Below are positions 1 through 7,795 of a DNA stretch of 39,308 bases, piece by piece (position 1 is the first letter of the stretch; every line of letters begins with the position of its first letter). Both the position numbers and the translations under genes were made by a program. Origin of the DNA: Dethiobacter sp. (GTDB lineage Bacteria; Bacillota_D; Dethiobacteria; Dethiobacterales; Dethiobacteraceae); NCBI GenBank assembly GCA_018333395.1, contig JAGXSQ010000116.1:1-39308 (forward strand), in the 5' to 3' direction. The notes below the pieces were generated by a model, which was not told the DNA's origin, did not search any database, and saw only the letters and a list, made by a program, of their open reading frames with translations.

Positions 1-1
1 G

Positions 2-1018
2 TTGCCAGGACAAAGGGAACAAGATTTTCGGCAGGAGGCGCCCCTAGAGGGGTATGACCTGCCTGAACATCAAAATACAGCGGTTGTCCGAGCCACGGAG
101 CAGGTATTGCCGACTGTTGTGGGCATTACAAACAAAGCTCAAGTTCACGACTTTTTCCAGGGGCGTACAGTCCTGCGGGAGCGTGCTACCGGCACGGGGG
201 TGATTATTGGGCAGGACGGACATATTGTCACTAACAACCATGTCGTTGCCGGCGCCAGCGAGTTGCGCGTGACACTGAGTACCGGAGAGGAACATTCTGC
301 CCGGGTGGTCGGTACGGACGCCGCCACAGACCTAGCGGTAATTAAAATTGAACAGGGGAATCTGCCGGAGGCTCGGTTTGGTGACTCCGATGCTCTGGCG
401 GTGGGGGAGGTGGCCATCGCCATCGGTAATCCCCTGGGACTAGACTTCTCGCAGACGGTGACGGTGGGCGTTATCAGCGCCAAGCAACGCAGCATCAGCA
501 TTGATGAGCACACGTTTAATTTTATCCAGACAGACGCTGCTATCAATGAAGGGAACAGCGGCGGGGCATTGGTCAACTTGCGGGGAGAAGTTATCGGCAT
601 CAACACCGCCAAGATTAAACTTCCAGGTGTAGAAGGTATGGGGTTTGCCATCCCCTCCAACACCGCCCAAAAAATTGCGCGTGACTTGGTTATCCATGGC
701 CGCATTATCCGTCCCTGGATGGGCGTCTGGTACGGAGGCAACGTAGACGAGTCGGTGGCCGCCGAGCTGCAGCTGCCTGTTAATTACGGCGTTTTGATCC
801 AGGAAGTCGTCCAAGGCGGTCCTGCTGACCGTGCCGGCATTCGCCGCGGGGATGTAATTACCGCTATGGCCGGACAAAAAATAGCGGACTTTGCTGCCCT
901 GCGCCGGATTATCCATGAGCAGAAAGTCGGCGACGAGGTGGATGTTGTCTTCTTCCGTGGACGTGAACAGCATACGGTCAAAGTTGCCTTGGCAGAGCTC
1001 CCGGAGCGCGTGGAATAG
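2..1018 (+). CDS. htrA: HtrA/DegP-family trypsin-like serine protease with PDZ domain (5' partial)
   Basis: Envelope serine protease for misfolded proteins. The visible 338 residues contain the whole protease domain: His in TNNHVV (about residue 80), Asp in TDLAV (about 110) and the nucleophile Ser in GNSGGAL (about 186). A single C-terminal PDZ domain covers roughly residues 240-330 (GVLIQEVVQGGPADRAGIRRGD). The reading frame is open to the first base and no membrane anchor is visible, so the true start, with the usual N-terminal transmembrane segment, lies upstream of the window. The TTG at base 2 is unlikely to be the start. In Bacillota this gene commonly ends the walRK-yycHIJ cluster, which fits the CxxH protein found just downstream here. 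Family assignment is secure; the exact paralog (HtrA, HtrB or YyxA) cannot be decided. Confidence 0.93.
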   Translation: MPGQREQDFRQEAPLEGYDLPEHQNTAVVRATEQVLPTVVGITNKAQVHDFFQGRTVLRERATGTGVIIGQDGHIVTNNHVVAGASELRVTLSTGEEHSARVVGTDAATDLAVIKIEQGNLPEARFGDSDALAVGEVAIAIGNPLGLDFSQTVTVGVISAKQRSISIDEHTFNFIQTDAAINEGNSGGALVNLRGEVIGINTAKIKLPGVEGMGFAIPSNTAQKIARDLVIHGRIIRPWMGVWYGGNVDESVAAELQLPVNYGVLIQEVVQGGPADRAGIRRGDVITAMAGQKIADFAALRRIIHEQKVGDEVDVVFFRGREQHTVKVALAELPERVE

Positions 1019-1031
1019 CTTGGCAGGGCAT

Positions 1032-1940
1032 ATGCGAGTAGTCCTTTTCTTCATCGATGGCCTAGGACTGGCTCCAGCCGGCGAAAATAATCCTTTGTCT
1101 ACCGCCAGTACGCCGGCTCTGAACCGGCTGCTGGGGGGGCAAGATCTGACTAGGGAGACCGCCGGCTTTCACGGGCCATTGGCCACGCTGCTGCCTTTGG
1201 ACGCCACCCTGGGCGTTCCTGGCTACCCGCAGAGTGCCACCGGCCAGACGACGCTTTTTAGCGGGCAAAACGCGGCCCAAGCTATTGGCCGCCACCTGAA
1301 TGGCTTTCCCAATGAAGAACTCCGCCAGATATTATCTGCCGAAGGGCTGCTGGGGAAAATAATCAAGGCTGGCAAATCCGCAACGTTTCTTAATTGCTAC
1401 CGTCCTGAGTTTTTTGCGGAACTCGACCGCGGCAGACTCCTTTTCTCTGCTTCGACCATGCTGAACTTCTATGCTGGCCTTCCTTTCCGTACTTTCCAGC
1501 AAATGCTTCAGGGCGAGGCTGTTTACTCGGATATTACCAATGAATGGGTTCGCACCTTGGGCCACGATGTACCTGTCGTTTCTCCTGAACAAGCCGGCGA
1601 ATGTCTGGCCAGGGTGGCCCGGCAGCACGATTTTCTGCTATTTGAGCATTTTTTGACCGACATCTTCGGGCACAAGCGCTGCCGCGAAAAAGCGACGGTG
1701 CTGACCGGGATCATCGATCGCTTTATCGGCAGTGCGCTCGCACACCTGAATTTATCGGAGACGTTATTTATCATGACCAGCGACCATGGCAACTTTGAAG
1801 ACCTGCTGACAGCCGGTCATACGTCAAACCCGGTTCCCCTGCTCCTAGCCGGCGCTCGTCCAAAAGAGTTGCCCGTCCTAAACGACCTCACGGACGTGGC
1901 ACCGTTTGTACTGCGTGTTCTCAGTAAAGGAACGGTTTAA
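1032..1940 (+). CDS. Alkaline phosphatase superfamily (phosphoglycerate mutase-like) metalloenzyme
   Basis: A 302-residue protein of the iPGM/alkaline phosphatase metalloenzyme fold. Visible metal or catalytic positions are Asp in FIDGLG (residue 9), a Thr-containing SATGQTTLFSG loop at the nucleophile position (about 70), an Asp/His pair in LTDIFGHK, SDHGNFED (about 250) and a late His in AGHTSNP. It is much shorter than true iPGM (about 510) or ApgM (about 400), so it probably lacks the phosphotransferase insert and acts on another phosphoester. I chose the ATG at 1032, 13 bases after the htrA stop, because the product then begins directly with the MRVVLFFIDG strand. It lies between htrA and the CxxH gene and is probably co-transcribed with both. 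The substrate is unknown. Confidence 0.8.
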   Translation: MRVVLFFIDGLGLAPAGENNPLSTASTPALNRLLGGQDLTRETAGFHGPLATLLPLDATLGVPGYPQSATGQTTLFSGQNAAQAIGRHLNGFPNEELRQILSAEGLLGKIIKAGKSATFLNCYRPEFFAELDRGRLLFSASTMLNFYAGLPFRTFQQMLQGEAVYSDITNEWVRTLGHDVPVVSPEQAGECLARVARQHDFLLFEHFLTDIFGHKRCREKATVLTGIIDRFIGSALAHLNLSETLFIMTSDHGNFEDLLTAGHTSNPVPLLLAGARPKELPVLNDLTDVAPFVLRVLSKGTV

Positions 1941-1956
1941 AGGAGGTTTGGTAGCT

Positions 1957-2124
1957 GTGTATGTGGTCTGTGGAGAACATCTGGACCGGGCCATCGACGA
2001 ATTTGTTGATGTTTACGAAGAGCCCCCGGATCTTTGTCACCTGGAAAGCGTCCGTTTTACTGCTTGGACGGCGCCGCAGCACTGCGACTTTTGTGCTCGC
2101 CCTCCGCTCTACCTAGTCGTCTGA
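1957..2124 (+). CDS. CxxH/CxxC small protein (BA_5709-type)
   Basis: A 55-residue protein. It starts at a GTG placed after a strong AAAGGAGG site that overlaps the end of the preceding gene. The sequence opens MYVVCGEHLDRAIDEFVD, giving the CxxH motif, and has HCDFC near the end, giving the CxxC motif. Together these match the small CxxH/CxxC family found next to htrA and rlmH in many Bacillota. The four Cys/His residues probably bind zinc. Function is unknown. No rlmH follows here; a terminator-like structure does. A TTG at 1948 is an alternative start but sits too close to the ribosome binding site. Confidence 0.82.
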   Translation: MYVVCGEHLDRAIDEFVDVYEEPPDLCHLESVRFTAWTAPQHCDFCARPPLYLVV

Positions 2125-2127
2125 GTT

Positions 2128-2187
2128 GCCGGAGCGATCGCCATTCCCGCAGAAGCGGCAAGCCACGGCGTCCCGGCTTAATTTTTT
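2128..2187 (+). terminator. Branched hairpin plus T-run after the CxxH gene
   Basis: Nested complementary arms are visible: GCCGG at 2128-2132 with CCGGC at 2173-2177, GCC at 2140-2142 with GGC at 2167-2169, and CCGC at 2147-2150 with GCGG at 2155-2158 around an AGAA loop. A run of six T follows at 2182-2187. This is consistent with an intrinsic terminator ending the htrA-CxxH unit. It is longer and more branched than usual, so another structured role is possible. Confidence 0.5.
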
Positions 2188-2217
2188 ATCCGGCAGGTAG
2201 CCAGCAAAAGCGTTCTG

Positions 2218-2226
2218 TGGTATAAG
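2218..2226 (+). promoter_or_regulatory. Possible extended -10 promoter for the threonine gene pair
   Basis: TGG-TATAAG reads as an extended -10 element about 48 bases before the TTG start of the next gene. No good -35 box lies at the expected distance, so this is a weak call. Its position just after the preceding terminator is what supports it. Confidence 0.3.
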
Positions 2227-2273
2227 TTTAGCAGAAACATTTTTTGCACAACCGGACAGGGGAGAGGTAAACG

Positions 2274-3509
2274 TTGAAGAACATCGTGGTGCTAGGGGAT
2301 GGAATGGCCGATTATCCGGTGGAGTCGCTAGGAGGCAAGACGCCGCTGCAGGCGGCCCGCAAACCTGTCTTGGATGGACTGGCGCGGCGGGGAATACTGG
2401 GGCTGGTGCAGACGGTGCCGGAGGGCATGTCTCCGGGCAGTGATACGGCTAATCTGGCGGTGCTCGGCTATGATCCGCGTATCTATTACACGGGCCGTTC
2501 CCCTTTTGAGGCGGCCAGTATGGGCATTAAACTGAAAAATGGCGATGTGGCTTTTCGCTGCAACCTAGTGACACTTTCAGAAGACGAACCCTATGAGGAA
2601 AAGGTGATGCTCGACCATAGTGCCGGGCAAATTTCCTCAGAGGAGGCCAGAGAGCTGATTTCTTTGGTCAATGAAAGGCTGGCCAGTCCGGGAATCGGCT
2701 TTTATCCCGGAATCAGTTACCGGCACCTGATGGTCTGGGAAGATGGCCCGCACGAATGGCGAATGACGCCGCCGCATGATATTCTCGGCCGGAAGGTAGG
2801 AACATATCTGCCGGAAGGGTCACATAACGGCGTTTTACGAAAAATGATGCAAAAAAGTGCGCAGTTTCTTTCAGGGCATGAAGCCAATACCAAGCGGACC
2901 GCTAAAGGTTTGGGTACTGCCAACGCTATCTGGCTCTGGGGTCACGGACAGCGGGCGCAGCTAGCCAGTTTTGCAGAGAAATACAAGCTCAGCGGAGCGG
3001 TTATCTCTGAGGTGGACCTCGTTCGGGGACTCGGCCTGTGCGCGGGCCTAGAGGTCCTGGAAGTGCCCGGCATGACAGGTGATAACCATACTAACTTTGT
3101 CGGCATGGCCGAGGCGGCTTTAGCCTCGCTCAAAAGCGGTACGGACTTTGTCTACCTTCACCTAGAGGCACCGGACGAATACGGTCACCGTCAGGAGGTA
3201 GCAAACAAAGTCAGGGCTATTGAGTTGATTGATGAGCACGTGCTGCGCGTGTTAAAAAAATCTCTGGACAGTTGGGGAGAGCCCTACAGGCTGATGGTCT
3301 TGCCTGACCATGCCACACCGCTGTCCCTGCGCACCCACACCAGTGACCCGGTGCCTTTTGTTATCTACCAAAGCGATAGACATCCATTCGGCGGCGCGTC
3401 TGGCTATGACGAGTTTTCAGCCCTGGAAACAGGGATAAAAATCCCTGCGGGCTATCGGCTGATGGATTATTTCCTGGGAGTTACCGACTTAGGGGAGATG
3501 ACGGCATGA
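2274..3509 (+). CDS. iPGM/ApgM-family protein, proposed homoserine kinase
   Basis: A 411-residue protein of the archaeal-type cofactor-independent phosphoglycerate mutase family. It begins MKNIVVLGDGMADYPVESLGG with the metal Asp at residue 9, has the SDTANLAVLGYDP nucleophile region, and carries the metal motifs HLEAPDEYGH and LPDHATPLS near the C-terminus. A subfamily of these proteins has been proposed to replace classical ThrB as homoserine kinase because it neighbours threonine genes. Here the stop overlaps the threonine synthase start by four bases (ATGA), which strongly favours that role over glycolysis: it would make O-phosphohomoserine for ThrC. The TTG start at 2274 follows GGGGAGAGG. 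Family is certain; substrate is inferred from context. Confidence 0.85.
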   Translation: MKNIVVLGDGMADYPVESLGGKTPLQAARKPVLDGLARRGILGLVQTVPEGMSPGSDTANLAVLGYDPRIYYTGRSPFEAASMGIKLKNGDVAFRCNLVTLSEDEPYEEKVMLDHSAGQISSEEARELISLVNERLASPGIGFYPGISYRHLMVWEDGPHEWRMTPPHDILGRKVGTYLPEGSHNGVLRKMMQKSAQFLSGHEANTKRTAKGLGTANAIWLWGHGQRAQLASFAEKYKLSGAVISEVDLVRGLGLCAGLEVLEVPGMTGDNHTNFVGMAEAALASLKSGTDFVYLHLEAPDEYGHRQEVANKVRAIELIDEHVLRVLKKSLDSWGEPYRLMVLPDHATPLSLRTHTSDPVPFVIYQSDRHPFGGASGYDEFSALETGIKIPAGYRLMDYFLGVTDLGEMTA

Positions 3510-5014
3510 AAGAGCTGACCTACAAGAGCACCAGAGGAGAAACCCAGCCCGCCCTTTCGGCCGAAGCTATCGTGCGAGGACTAGCCGCAGACGGAGGCCT
3601 CTTTGTTCCTGCTGTTTTTCCGGCGCCGGTCGCAGATCTGGCAGCGTGGACAGGCCTTACGTACCAGGAATTAGCCTGGCGCATCATGCAACCTTTCCTG
3701 CCTGACTTTAGTGCCGAGGAGTTGCAGGGCTGCCTTGCGTCCGCCTACGATGCCAAGTTTGATACACCGCTTATCGCTCCGCTTGTTAGCGTGGCTGACG
3801 TCTATTTCCTCGAATTGTTTCACGGGCCAACTTTTGCTTTCAAGGACATGGCGCTGTCTATCCTGCCGCACCTACTCAAGAAGGCTACCGAGAAACTGGG
3901 CCTTGACGGGGAAGTTATTATCTTAACGGCTACTTCCGGGGATACGGGCAAGGCGGCACTGGAGGGGTTCGCCGGCGTGCCGGGGACAAAGATTATCGTC
4001 TTTTTTCCGGAATACGGCGTCAGTGAAGTGCAAAAAAGGCAAATGATCACGCAGCAGGGTGAGAATACGTATGTCATCGGCATCAAGGGCAATTTTGACG
4101 ATGCCCAGAGCGGCGTCAAAGCCATTTTCGCCGACACAGAGTTAAGAGAGCTGGCCTCCCGTAAAAAGAAGCTTTTTTCCTCGGCTAACTCTATTAACAT
4201 TGGCCGTTTAATCCCGCAGGTAGTTTATTATTTTTTCGCTTACCTGCAGATGGTAGCAAGCGGGGCCCTCCGTCTGGGGGAGGAAGTGAATTTTGCCGTA
4301 CCCACAGGTAACTTTGGTAATATCCTAGCCGGGTGGTATGCCAAAAAGATGGGTCTCCCGGTCGGGAAGTTGCTTTGCGCCGCCAATGAGAACAAAGTGC
4401 TGGCCGATTTCCTGGCTACCGGCGTGTATGACAAAAACAGGAGATTTATTACCACCATGTCGCCATCCATGGATATCCTAGTCTCCAGCAACCTAGAGAG
4501 GTTGCTCTACGAAGCTAGCGGGGAGGAGGGCACCAAAACCCGCGAACTGATGCGGCAGCTAGACACTGCCGGCCGCTATGAAATCGGTGCTGCAGTGCAA
4601 GGCGTTTTCAGGAGCCTGGTCGGCGGCTACGCCAGCGAAACAGAAACGGCACAGGCTATCCACAAAGTGTATACTTCGTCTGCTTACCTTATGGATCCAC
4701 ATACGGCAGTAGCTTATGCTGTCTGGCAGAAGTACCGCCGGGAAACGTCTGACCAGACGCCGACGATAGTCGTTGCTACTGCCAGTCCCTACAAGTTTCC
4801 TCGTGACGTGCTGCAATCTATCGAAGGCCGACAGCGGGAAGAAGACGACTTTTCACTTATCAATGAGCTTGGCCGCCTGACCGGCACAGCGGTGCCGCCG
4901 GGTGTCAGAGACTTGGCCTCGCGGCCCATACGGCATCGCACCGTCTGCCGTAAAGAAGAAATGCGGGCACAGGTTAGCAAAATTCTCCATGATTCAAGTG
5001 ACCCAGAGGCATAG
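3506..5014 (+). CDS. thrC: Threonine synthase
   Basis: A PLP enzyme (fold type II) converting O-phospho-L-homoserine to threonine, the last step of the pathway. Its 502 residues match the longer bacterial and fungal ThrC class. The N-terminus (MKELTYKSTRGE...ADGGLFVP) is diagnostic, the PLP Lys lies in FAFKDMALS (residue 113), and the phosphate-binding region TATSGDTGKAALEGF follows. NFAVPTGNFGNILAG is the Gly-rich PLP loop. It is translationally coupled to the upstream proposed homoserine kinase by a 4-base overlap. No homoserine dehydrogenase lies in the window. Confidence 0.95.
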   Translation: MKELTYKSTRGETQPALSAEAIVRGLAADGGLFVPAVFPAPVADLAAWTGLTYQELAWRIMQPFLPDFSAEELQGCLASAYDAKFDTPLIAPLVSVADVYFLELFHGPTFAFKDMALSILPHLLKKATEKLGLDGEVIILTATSGDTGKAALEGFAGVPGTKIIVFFPEYGVSEVQKRQMITQQGENTYVIGIKGNFDDAQSGVKAIFADTELRELASRKKKLFSSANSINIGRLIPQVVYYFFAYLQMVASGALRLGEEVNFAVPTGNFGNILAGWYAKKMGLPVGKLLCAANENKVLADFLATGVYDKNRRFITTMSPSMDILVSSNLERLLYEASGEEGTKTRELMRQLDTAGRYEIGAAVQGVFRSLVGGYASETETAQAIHKVYTSSAYLMDPHTAVAYAVWQKYRRETSDQTPTIVVATASPYKFPRDVLQSIEGRQREEDDFSLINELGRLTGTAVPPGVRDLASRPIRHRTVCRKEEMRAQVSKILHDSSDPEA

Positions 5015-5110
5015 GGGCGCTGTGATGGCAGGTGGTTTTTTCCTGGGAGAATTAACCAAGCGCAGGGAAGGCTTTATTGATGGTTAAGAGGAACCATTGC
5101 GGGAGGCTGA

Positions 5111-6259
5111 ATGAGAAAAACAGTTTATCTTGATAACAGCGCTACCACCCGCGTTCTGCCGGAAGTAGCAGCAGTTATGCGTGGGGCGCTGGAAGACACC
5201 TTTGGCAACCCTTCTTCGCTGCACCGTCTGGGGCTGGAGGCTGAACGTCTGCAGCAAGCGGCGCGGCGGGTACTTGCTGCCACTTGCGGCGCCCGGGAGG
5301 AAGAAATCTTCTTTACTTCCGGCGGTACGGAAGCCAACAACCTAGCCCTGAAAGGAGCGGCCCGGCGGCGGGTTCGCCGTGGGCGTCACCTAGTAACCAC
5401 AAAGGTAGAACACGCTTCTGTGCTGCAGGCGTGCCGGGCTCTGGCCGCCGAAGGGTTTACAGTGACCTTCCTGGAGGTAGATTCCCGCGGACTAGTCGAT
5501 CCGGAGCAGGTGGCGGCAGCTTTGCGCCCCGATACTATTCTCATCAGTGTTATGCATGTCAATAACGAGGTGGGCGCTATCCAACCGGTGGCAGAAATCG
5601 GGCGGTTACTCAAAGCAAAAAACAGCGAGCTCCTTTTTCATGTTGATGCCGTTCAGTCGCTCGGTAAACTGCCGGTCTGCCCTGTCGGCTGGCGGGCGGA
5701 CCTGGTTTCTTTCTCCGCCCACAAAATTCACGGGCCCAAAGGCGTAGGGGCGCTTTATTGCCGGGAAGGCCTGGAGCTGGAGCCTTTGTTTCATGGCGGC
5801 GGCCAAGAAAAGGCTGTGCGGCCGGGCACGGAAAATGTGCCCGGGATTGCCGGTTTAGCGGCGGCGGTGCGCCTAGCTGCAGAGCACCGAGAGGAAAACA
5901 TCCGGACCATCACTGCTTTAAGACAACGGCTACTAAACGGCCTCCTGACAGAGCTTCCCGGCGCTGTCTGCAATGGATCGTCCGACGCCGCCCCGTATAT
6001 CGCCAGCGTCACTTTCCCCGCCGTTAAAGGAGAGGTGCTCTTGCATGCTCTAGAGGAGCGCGGAATTTATGTTTCCACAGGGTCTGCCTGTCACTCCCGC
6101 CGCCCGGAGCCTAGCCACGTTCTGCTGGCCATGGGGATGCCGGAGAAGGCCATTGCTTCAACGCTGCGCTTTAGCCTCTCGGCAGAAAACACGGTAGAGG
6201 AAATAGATTATACACTGGAACAGCTGGTGGAGGTGCTTGCTTACCTTCGCCGGTTTTAG
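5111..6259 (+). CDS. Cysteine desulfurase (NifS/IscS class)
   Basis: A PLP enzyme of 382 residues that removes sulfur from L-cysteine to form an enzyme persulfide. The N-terminus VYLDNSATTR, the EEIFFTSGGTEANN loop, the HVDAVQSLGK region and the PLP Lys in SAHKIHGPKG (residue 205) are all present. The persulfide Cys is in STGSACHSR (residue 327), a class I (NifS/IscS) arrangement with its short active-site loop. GGGQEKAVRPGTENV is the usual conserved stretch. It lies 14 bases upstream of thiI, which argues that it supplies sulfur for tRNA 4-thiouridine. An iscS role in Fe-S assembly is possible too, but no iscU or regulator is present. The start follows GGGAGG. Confidence 0.93.
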   Translation: MRKTVYLDNSATTRVLPEVAAVMRGALEDTFGNPSSLHRLGLEAERLQQAARRVLAATCGAREEEIFFTSGGTEANNLALKGAARRRVRRGRHLVTTKVEHASVLQACRALAAEGFTVTFLEVDSRGLVDPEQVAAALRPDTILISVMHVNNEVGAIQPVAEIGRLLKAKNSELLFHVDAVQSLGKLPVCPVGWRADLVSFSAHKIHGPKGVGALYCREGLELEPLFHGGGQEKAVRPGTENVPGIAGLAAAVRLAAEHREENIRTITALRQRLLNGLLTELPGAVCNGSSDAAPYIASVTFPAVKGEVLLHALEERGIYVSTGSACHSRRPEPSHVLLAMGMPEKAIASTLRFSLSAENTVEEIDYTLEQLVEVLAYLRRF

Positions 6260-6273
6260 CGGAGGTCATAGCT

Positions 6274-7470
6274 ATGCATCAGTTGCTGCTCGTTCGTCAC
6301 GGAGAGATCGCCTTAAAAGGGAAAAACCGCCACTTTTTTACCAACATGCTGACGGCGAACATTCGCCAGGCGCTGCGCGATCTAGAAGGCGCACGGGTCC
6401 AGCAGATGCACGGGCGCAATTTTGTCAGGGTGCATGTCCATGACACCGCCGTTTGCCTGGAGAAGCTCCGTAAAGTCTTTGGCATCGTTTCTATCAGCCC
6501 GGTCGCGGTGGCCGGTTGGTCGCTTGATGCTATAAAGGAGGTAGCGCTGTCTGAATTTCGCAGAGTGGCTAGGCCGCTCTTACGGTTCAAGGTGGAGACT
6601 AAAAGAGCCGACAAGCGCTTTCCCCTTACCTCCCCGGAGGTAAGTAGCCACGTTGGAGCCTACCTGCTGCAAAACTTCCCCGGTCTGGTGGTAGACGTCC
6701 GCCAGCCGGAACAGCTTCTGGAGATTGAAATCCGTGAAAAGGAAGCCTATATCTTTACAGAAAAAATCTCCGGCCCCGGAGGCCTGCCTGTCGGCGTTAC
6801 CGGCAAGGCGCTGCTGCTCGTTTCCGGAGGTATCGATAGCCCTGTAGCCGGCTGGATGACGATGAAGCGCGGTGTGACGCTGGAGGCTCTCCATTTTCAC
6901 AGCTTCCCTTTCACCAGTGAACGCGCCAAAGAAAAAGTAATCGACCTTTGCCGTATTCTGGCCGACTGGGGTAGTCCCCTTCGTCTTCATGTGGCTCATT
7001 TTACGAGGATTCAGCAGGAATTACGGGAAAAAACGCCGGAGAAGCTGACGGTGACGCTGATGCGGCGCTTGATGTTCCGTGTGGCCGAGCGTCTTGCTGA
7101 GCGGCGCGGGGCGCTAGCGCTTGTTACCGGAGAAAACCTGGGCCAGGTAGCGAGCCAGACGCTAGAGAGCATGAATGTCATTGAGCAGGTAACCGTCAGG
7201 CCTGTTTTTCGTCCGCTTATCGGATTTGACAAAGAGGAAATCGTCACTCTGGCCCGCCGCCTCCACACTTACCCGATCTCTATCCGCCCTTATGAGGACT
7301 GCTGCACTGTCTTTGTGCCCGAGTACCCTGAAACCCGCCCCAGTCTAGAGGCCGTAATCGCAGCAGAGGCGCTGCTTGATATAGAGGACTTGGTGAGCAG
7401 TTGCCTAGACAGCGTAGAAACTGTGACCATCACCAAAGAGGCCTTCAAGACGTTTTCCGGAAAGGGATAA
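6274..7470 (+). CDS. thiI: tRNA 4-thiouridine synthase ThiI (no rhodanese domain)
   Basis: An enzyme that adenylates and thiolates U8 of tRNA, using persulfide sulfur from the adjacent desulfurase. Its 398 residues contain an N-terminal ferredoxin-like and THUMP region (to about residue 165) and a PP-loop ATP pyrophosphatase motif LLLVSGGIDSPVAGW (about 180-194). The C-terminal rhodanese domain of enterobacterial ThiI is absent, as is common in Bacillota. A YEDCCTVFVPEYPETRP segment holds paired cysteines. The start ATG at 6274 follows GGAGG. It is probably co-transcribed with the desulfurase. Confidence 0.94.
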   Translation: MHQLLLVRHGEIALKGKNRHFFTNMLTANIRQALRDLEGARVQQMHGRNFVRVHVHDTAVCLEKLRKVFGIVSISPVAVAGWSLDAIKEVALSEFRRVARPLLRFKVETKRADKRFPLTSPEVSSHVGAYLLQNFPGLVVDVRQPEQLLEIEIREKEAYIFTEKISGPGGLPVGVTGKALLLVSGGIDSPVAGWMTMKRGVTLEALHFHSFPFTSERAKEKVIDLCRILADWGSPLRLHVAHFTRIQQELREKTPEKLTVTLMRRLMFRVAERLAERRGALALVTGENLGQVASQTLESMNVIEQVTVRPVFRPLIGFDKEEIVTLARRLHTYPISIRPYEDCCTVFVPEYPETRPSLEAVIAAEALLDIEDLVSSCLDSVETVTITKEAFKTFSGKG

Positions 7471-7473
7471 GAC

Positions 7474-7622
7474 TATCTGTTAAATATGAGGCAGCCAGAA
7501 ACGGGAAAACTGTTTACGAGCAGAACCCCAGTGAATTTGCTGCTTTTGCCTCCCTGACGCTACGCCAACAAACAGATGCCCTTCTGTTTGAGCGGTTGTG
7601 TAAAGCCTACCTTAAAGGATAA
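7474..7622 (+). CDS. Possible small ORF after thiI, start unclear
   Basis: The reading frame here gives a plausible polar protein of about 48-50 residues (YEAARNGKTVYEQNPSEF ... LLFERLCKAYLKG) ending at TAA 7620-7622. There is no ATG, GTG or TTG near its N-terminal end; the codon before KYEA is GTT. It may therefore use a rare start, be a degraded gene, or be non-coding. I do not recognise a family. Its composition (acidic, aromatic, an amphipathic C-terminal helix) looks more protein-like than the shadow frames. Confidence 0.25.
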
Positions 7623-7644
7623 AGAAAAAGCGGAGGTGTCCCGG

Positions 7645-7749
7645 TTGGTCATCAGACAAGTTGTGGAGAAAAAGCTTGTCAACAGGGAGTCTTTGGCCAT
7701 GTATCGACAATATCTAGCCTCGGTCCGTGATTATCTGGAGAAAGGTTAG
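7645..7749 (+). CDS. Possible 34-residue protein
   Basis: A TTG at 7645 follows a good GCGGAGGTG ribosome binding site and opens a 34-residue frame beginning MVIRQVVEKKLVNRES and ending YLEKG. It is charged and predicted helical. No family is recognised. It follows the previous small frame by 22 bases and converges on the aminotransferase. The binding site is the main support. Confidence 0.35.
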   Translation: MVIRQVVEKKLVNRESLAMYRQYLASVRDYLEKG

Positions 7750-7795
7750 GCTGGCGGTAAGATAACTGCTCAACGGAACGTGGTTTGCCTGGGGG

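Noticed and set aside
440..1054. 204-codon frame antisense to htrA
   Set aside because: The plus strand encodes an intact protease and PDZ domain here, and the minus frame has no recognisable features.
5024..5087. Short frame between thrC and the cysteine desulfurase
   Set aside because: Only about 20 codons, no clear ribosome site, and nothing distinctive in the sequence.
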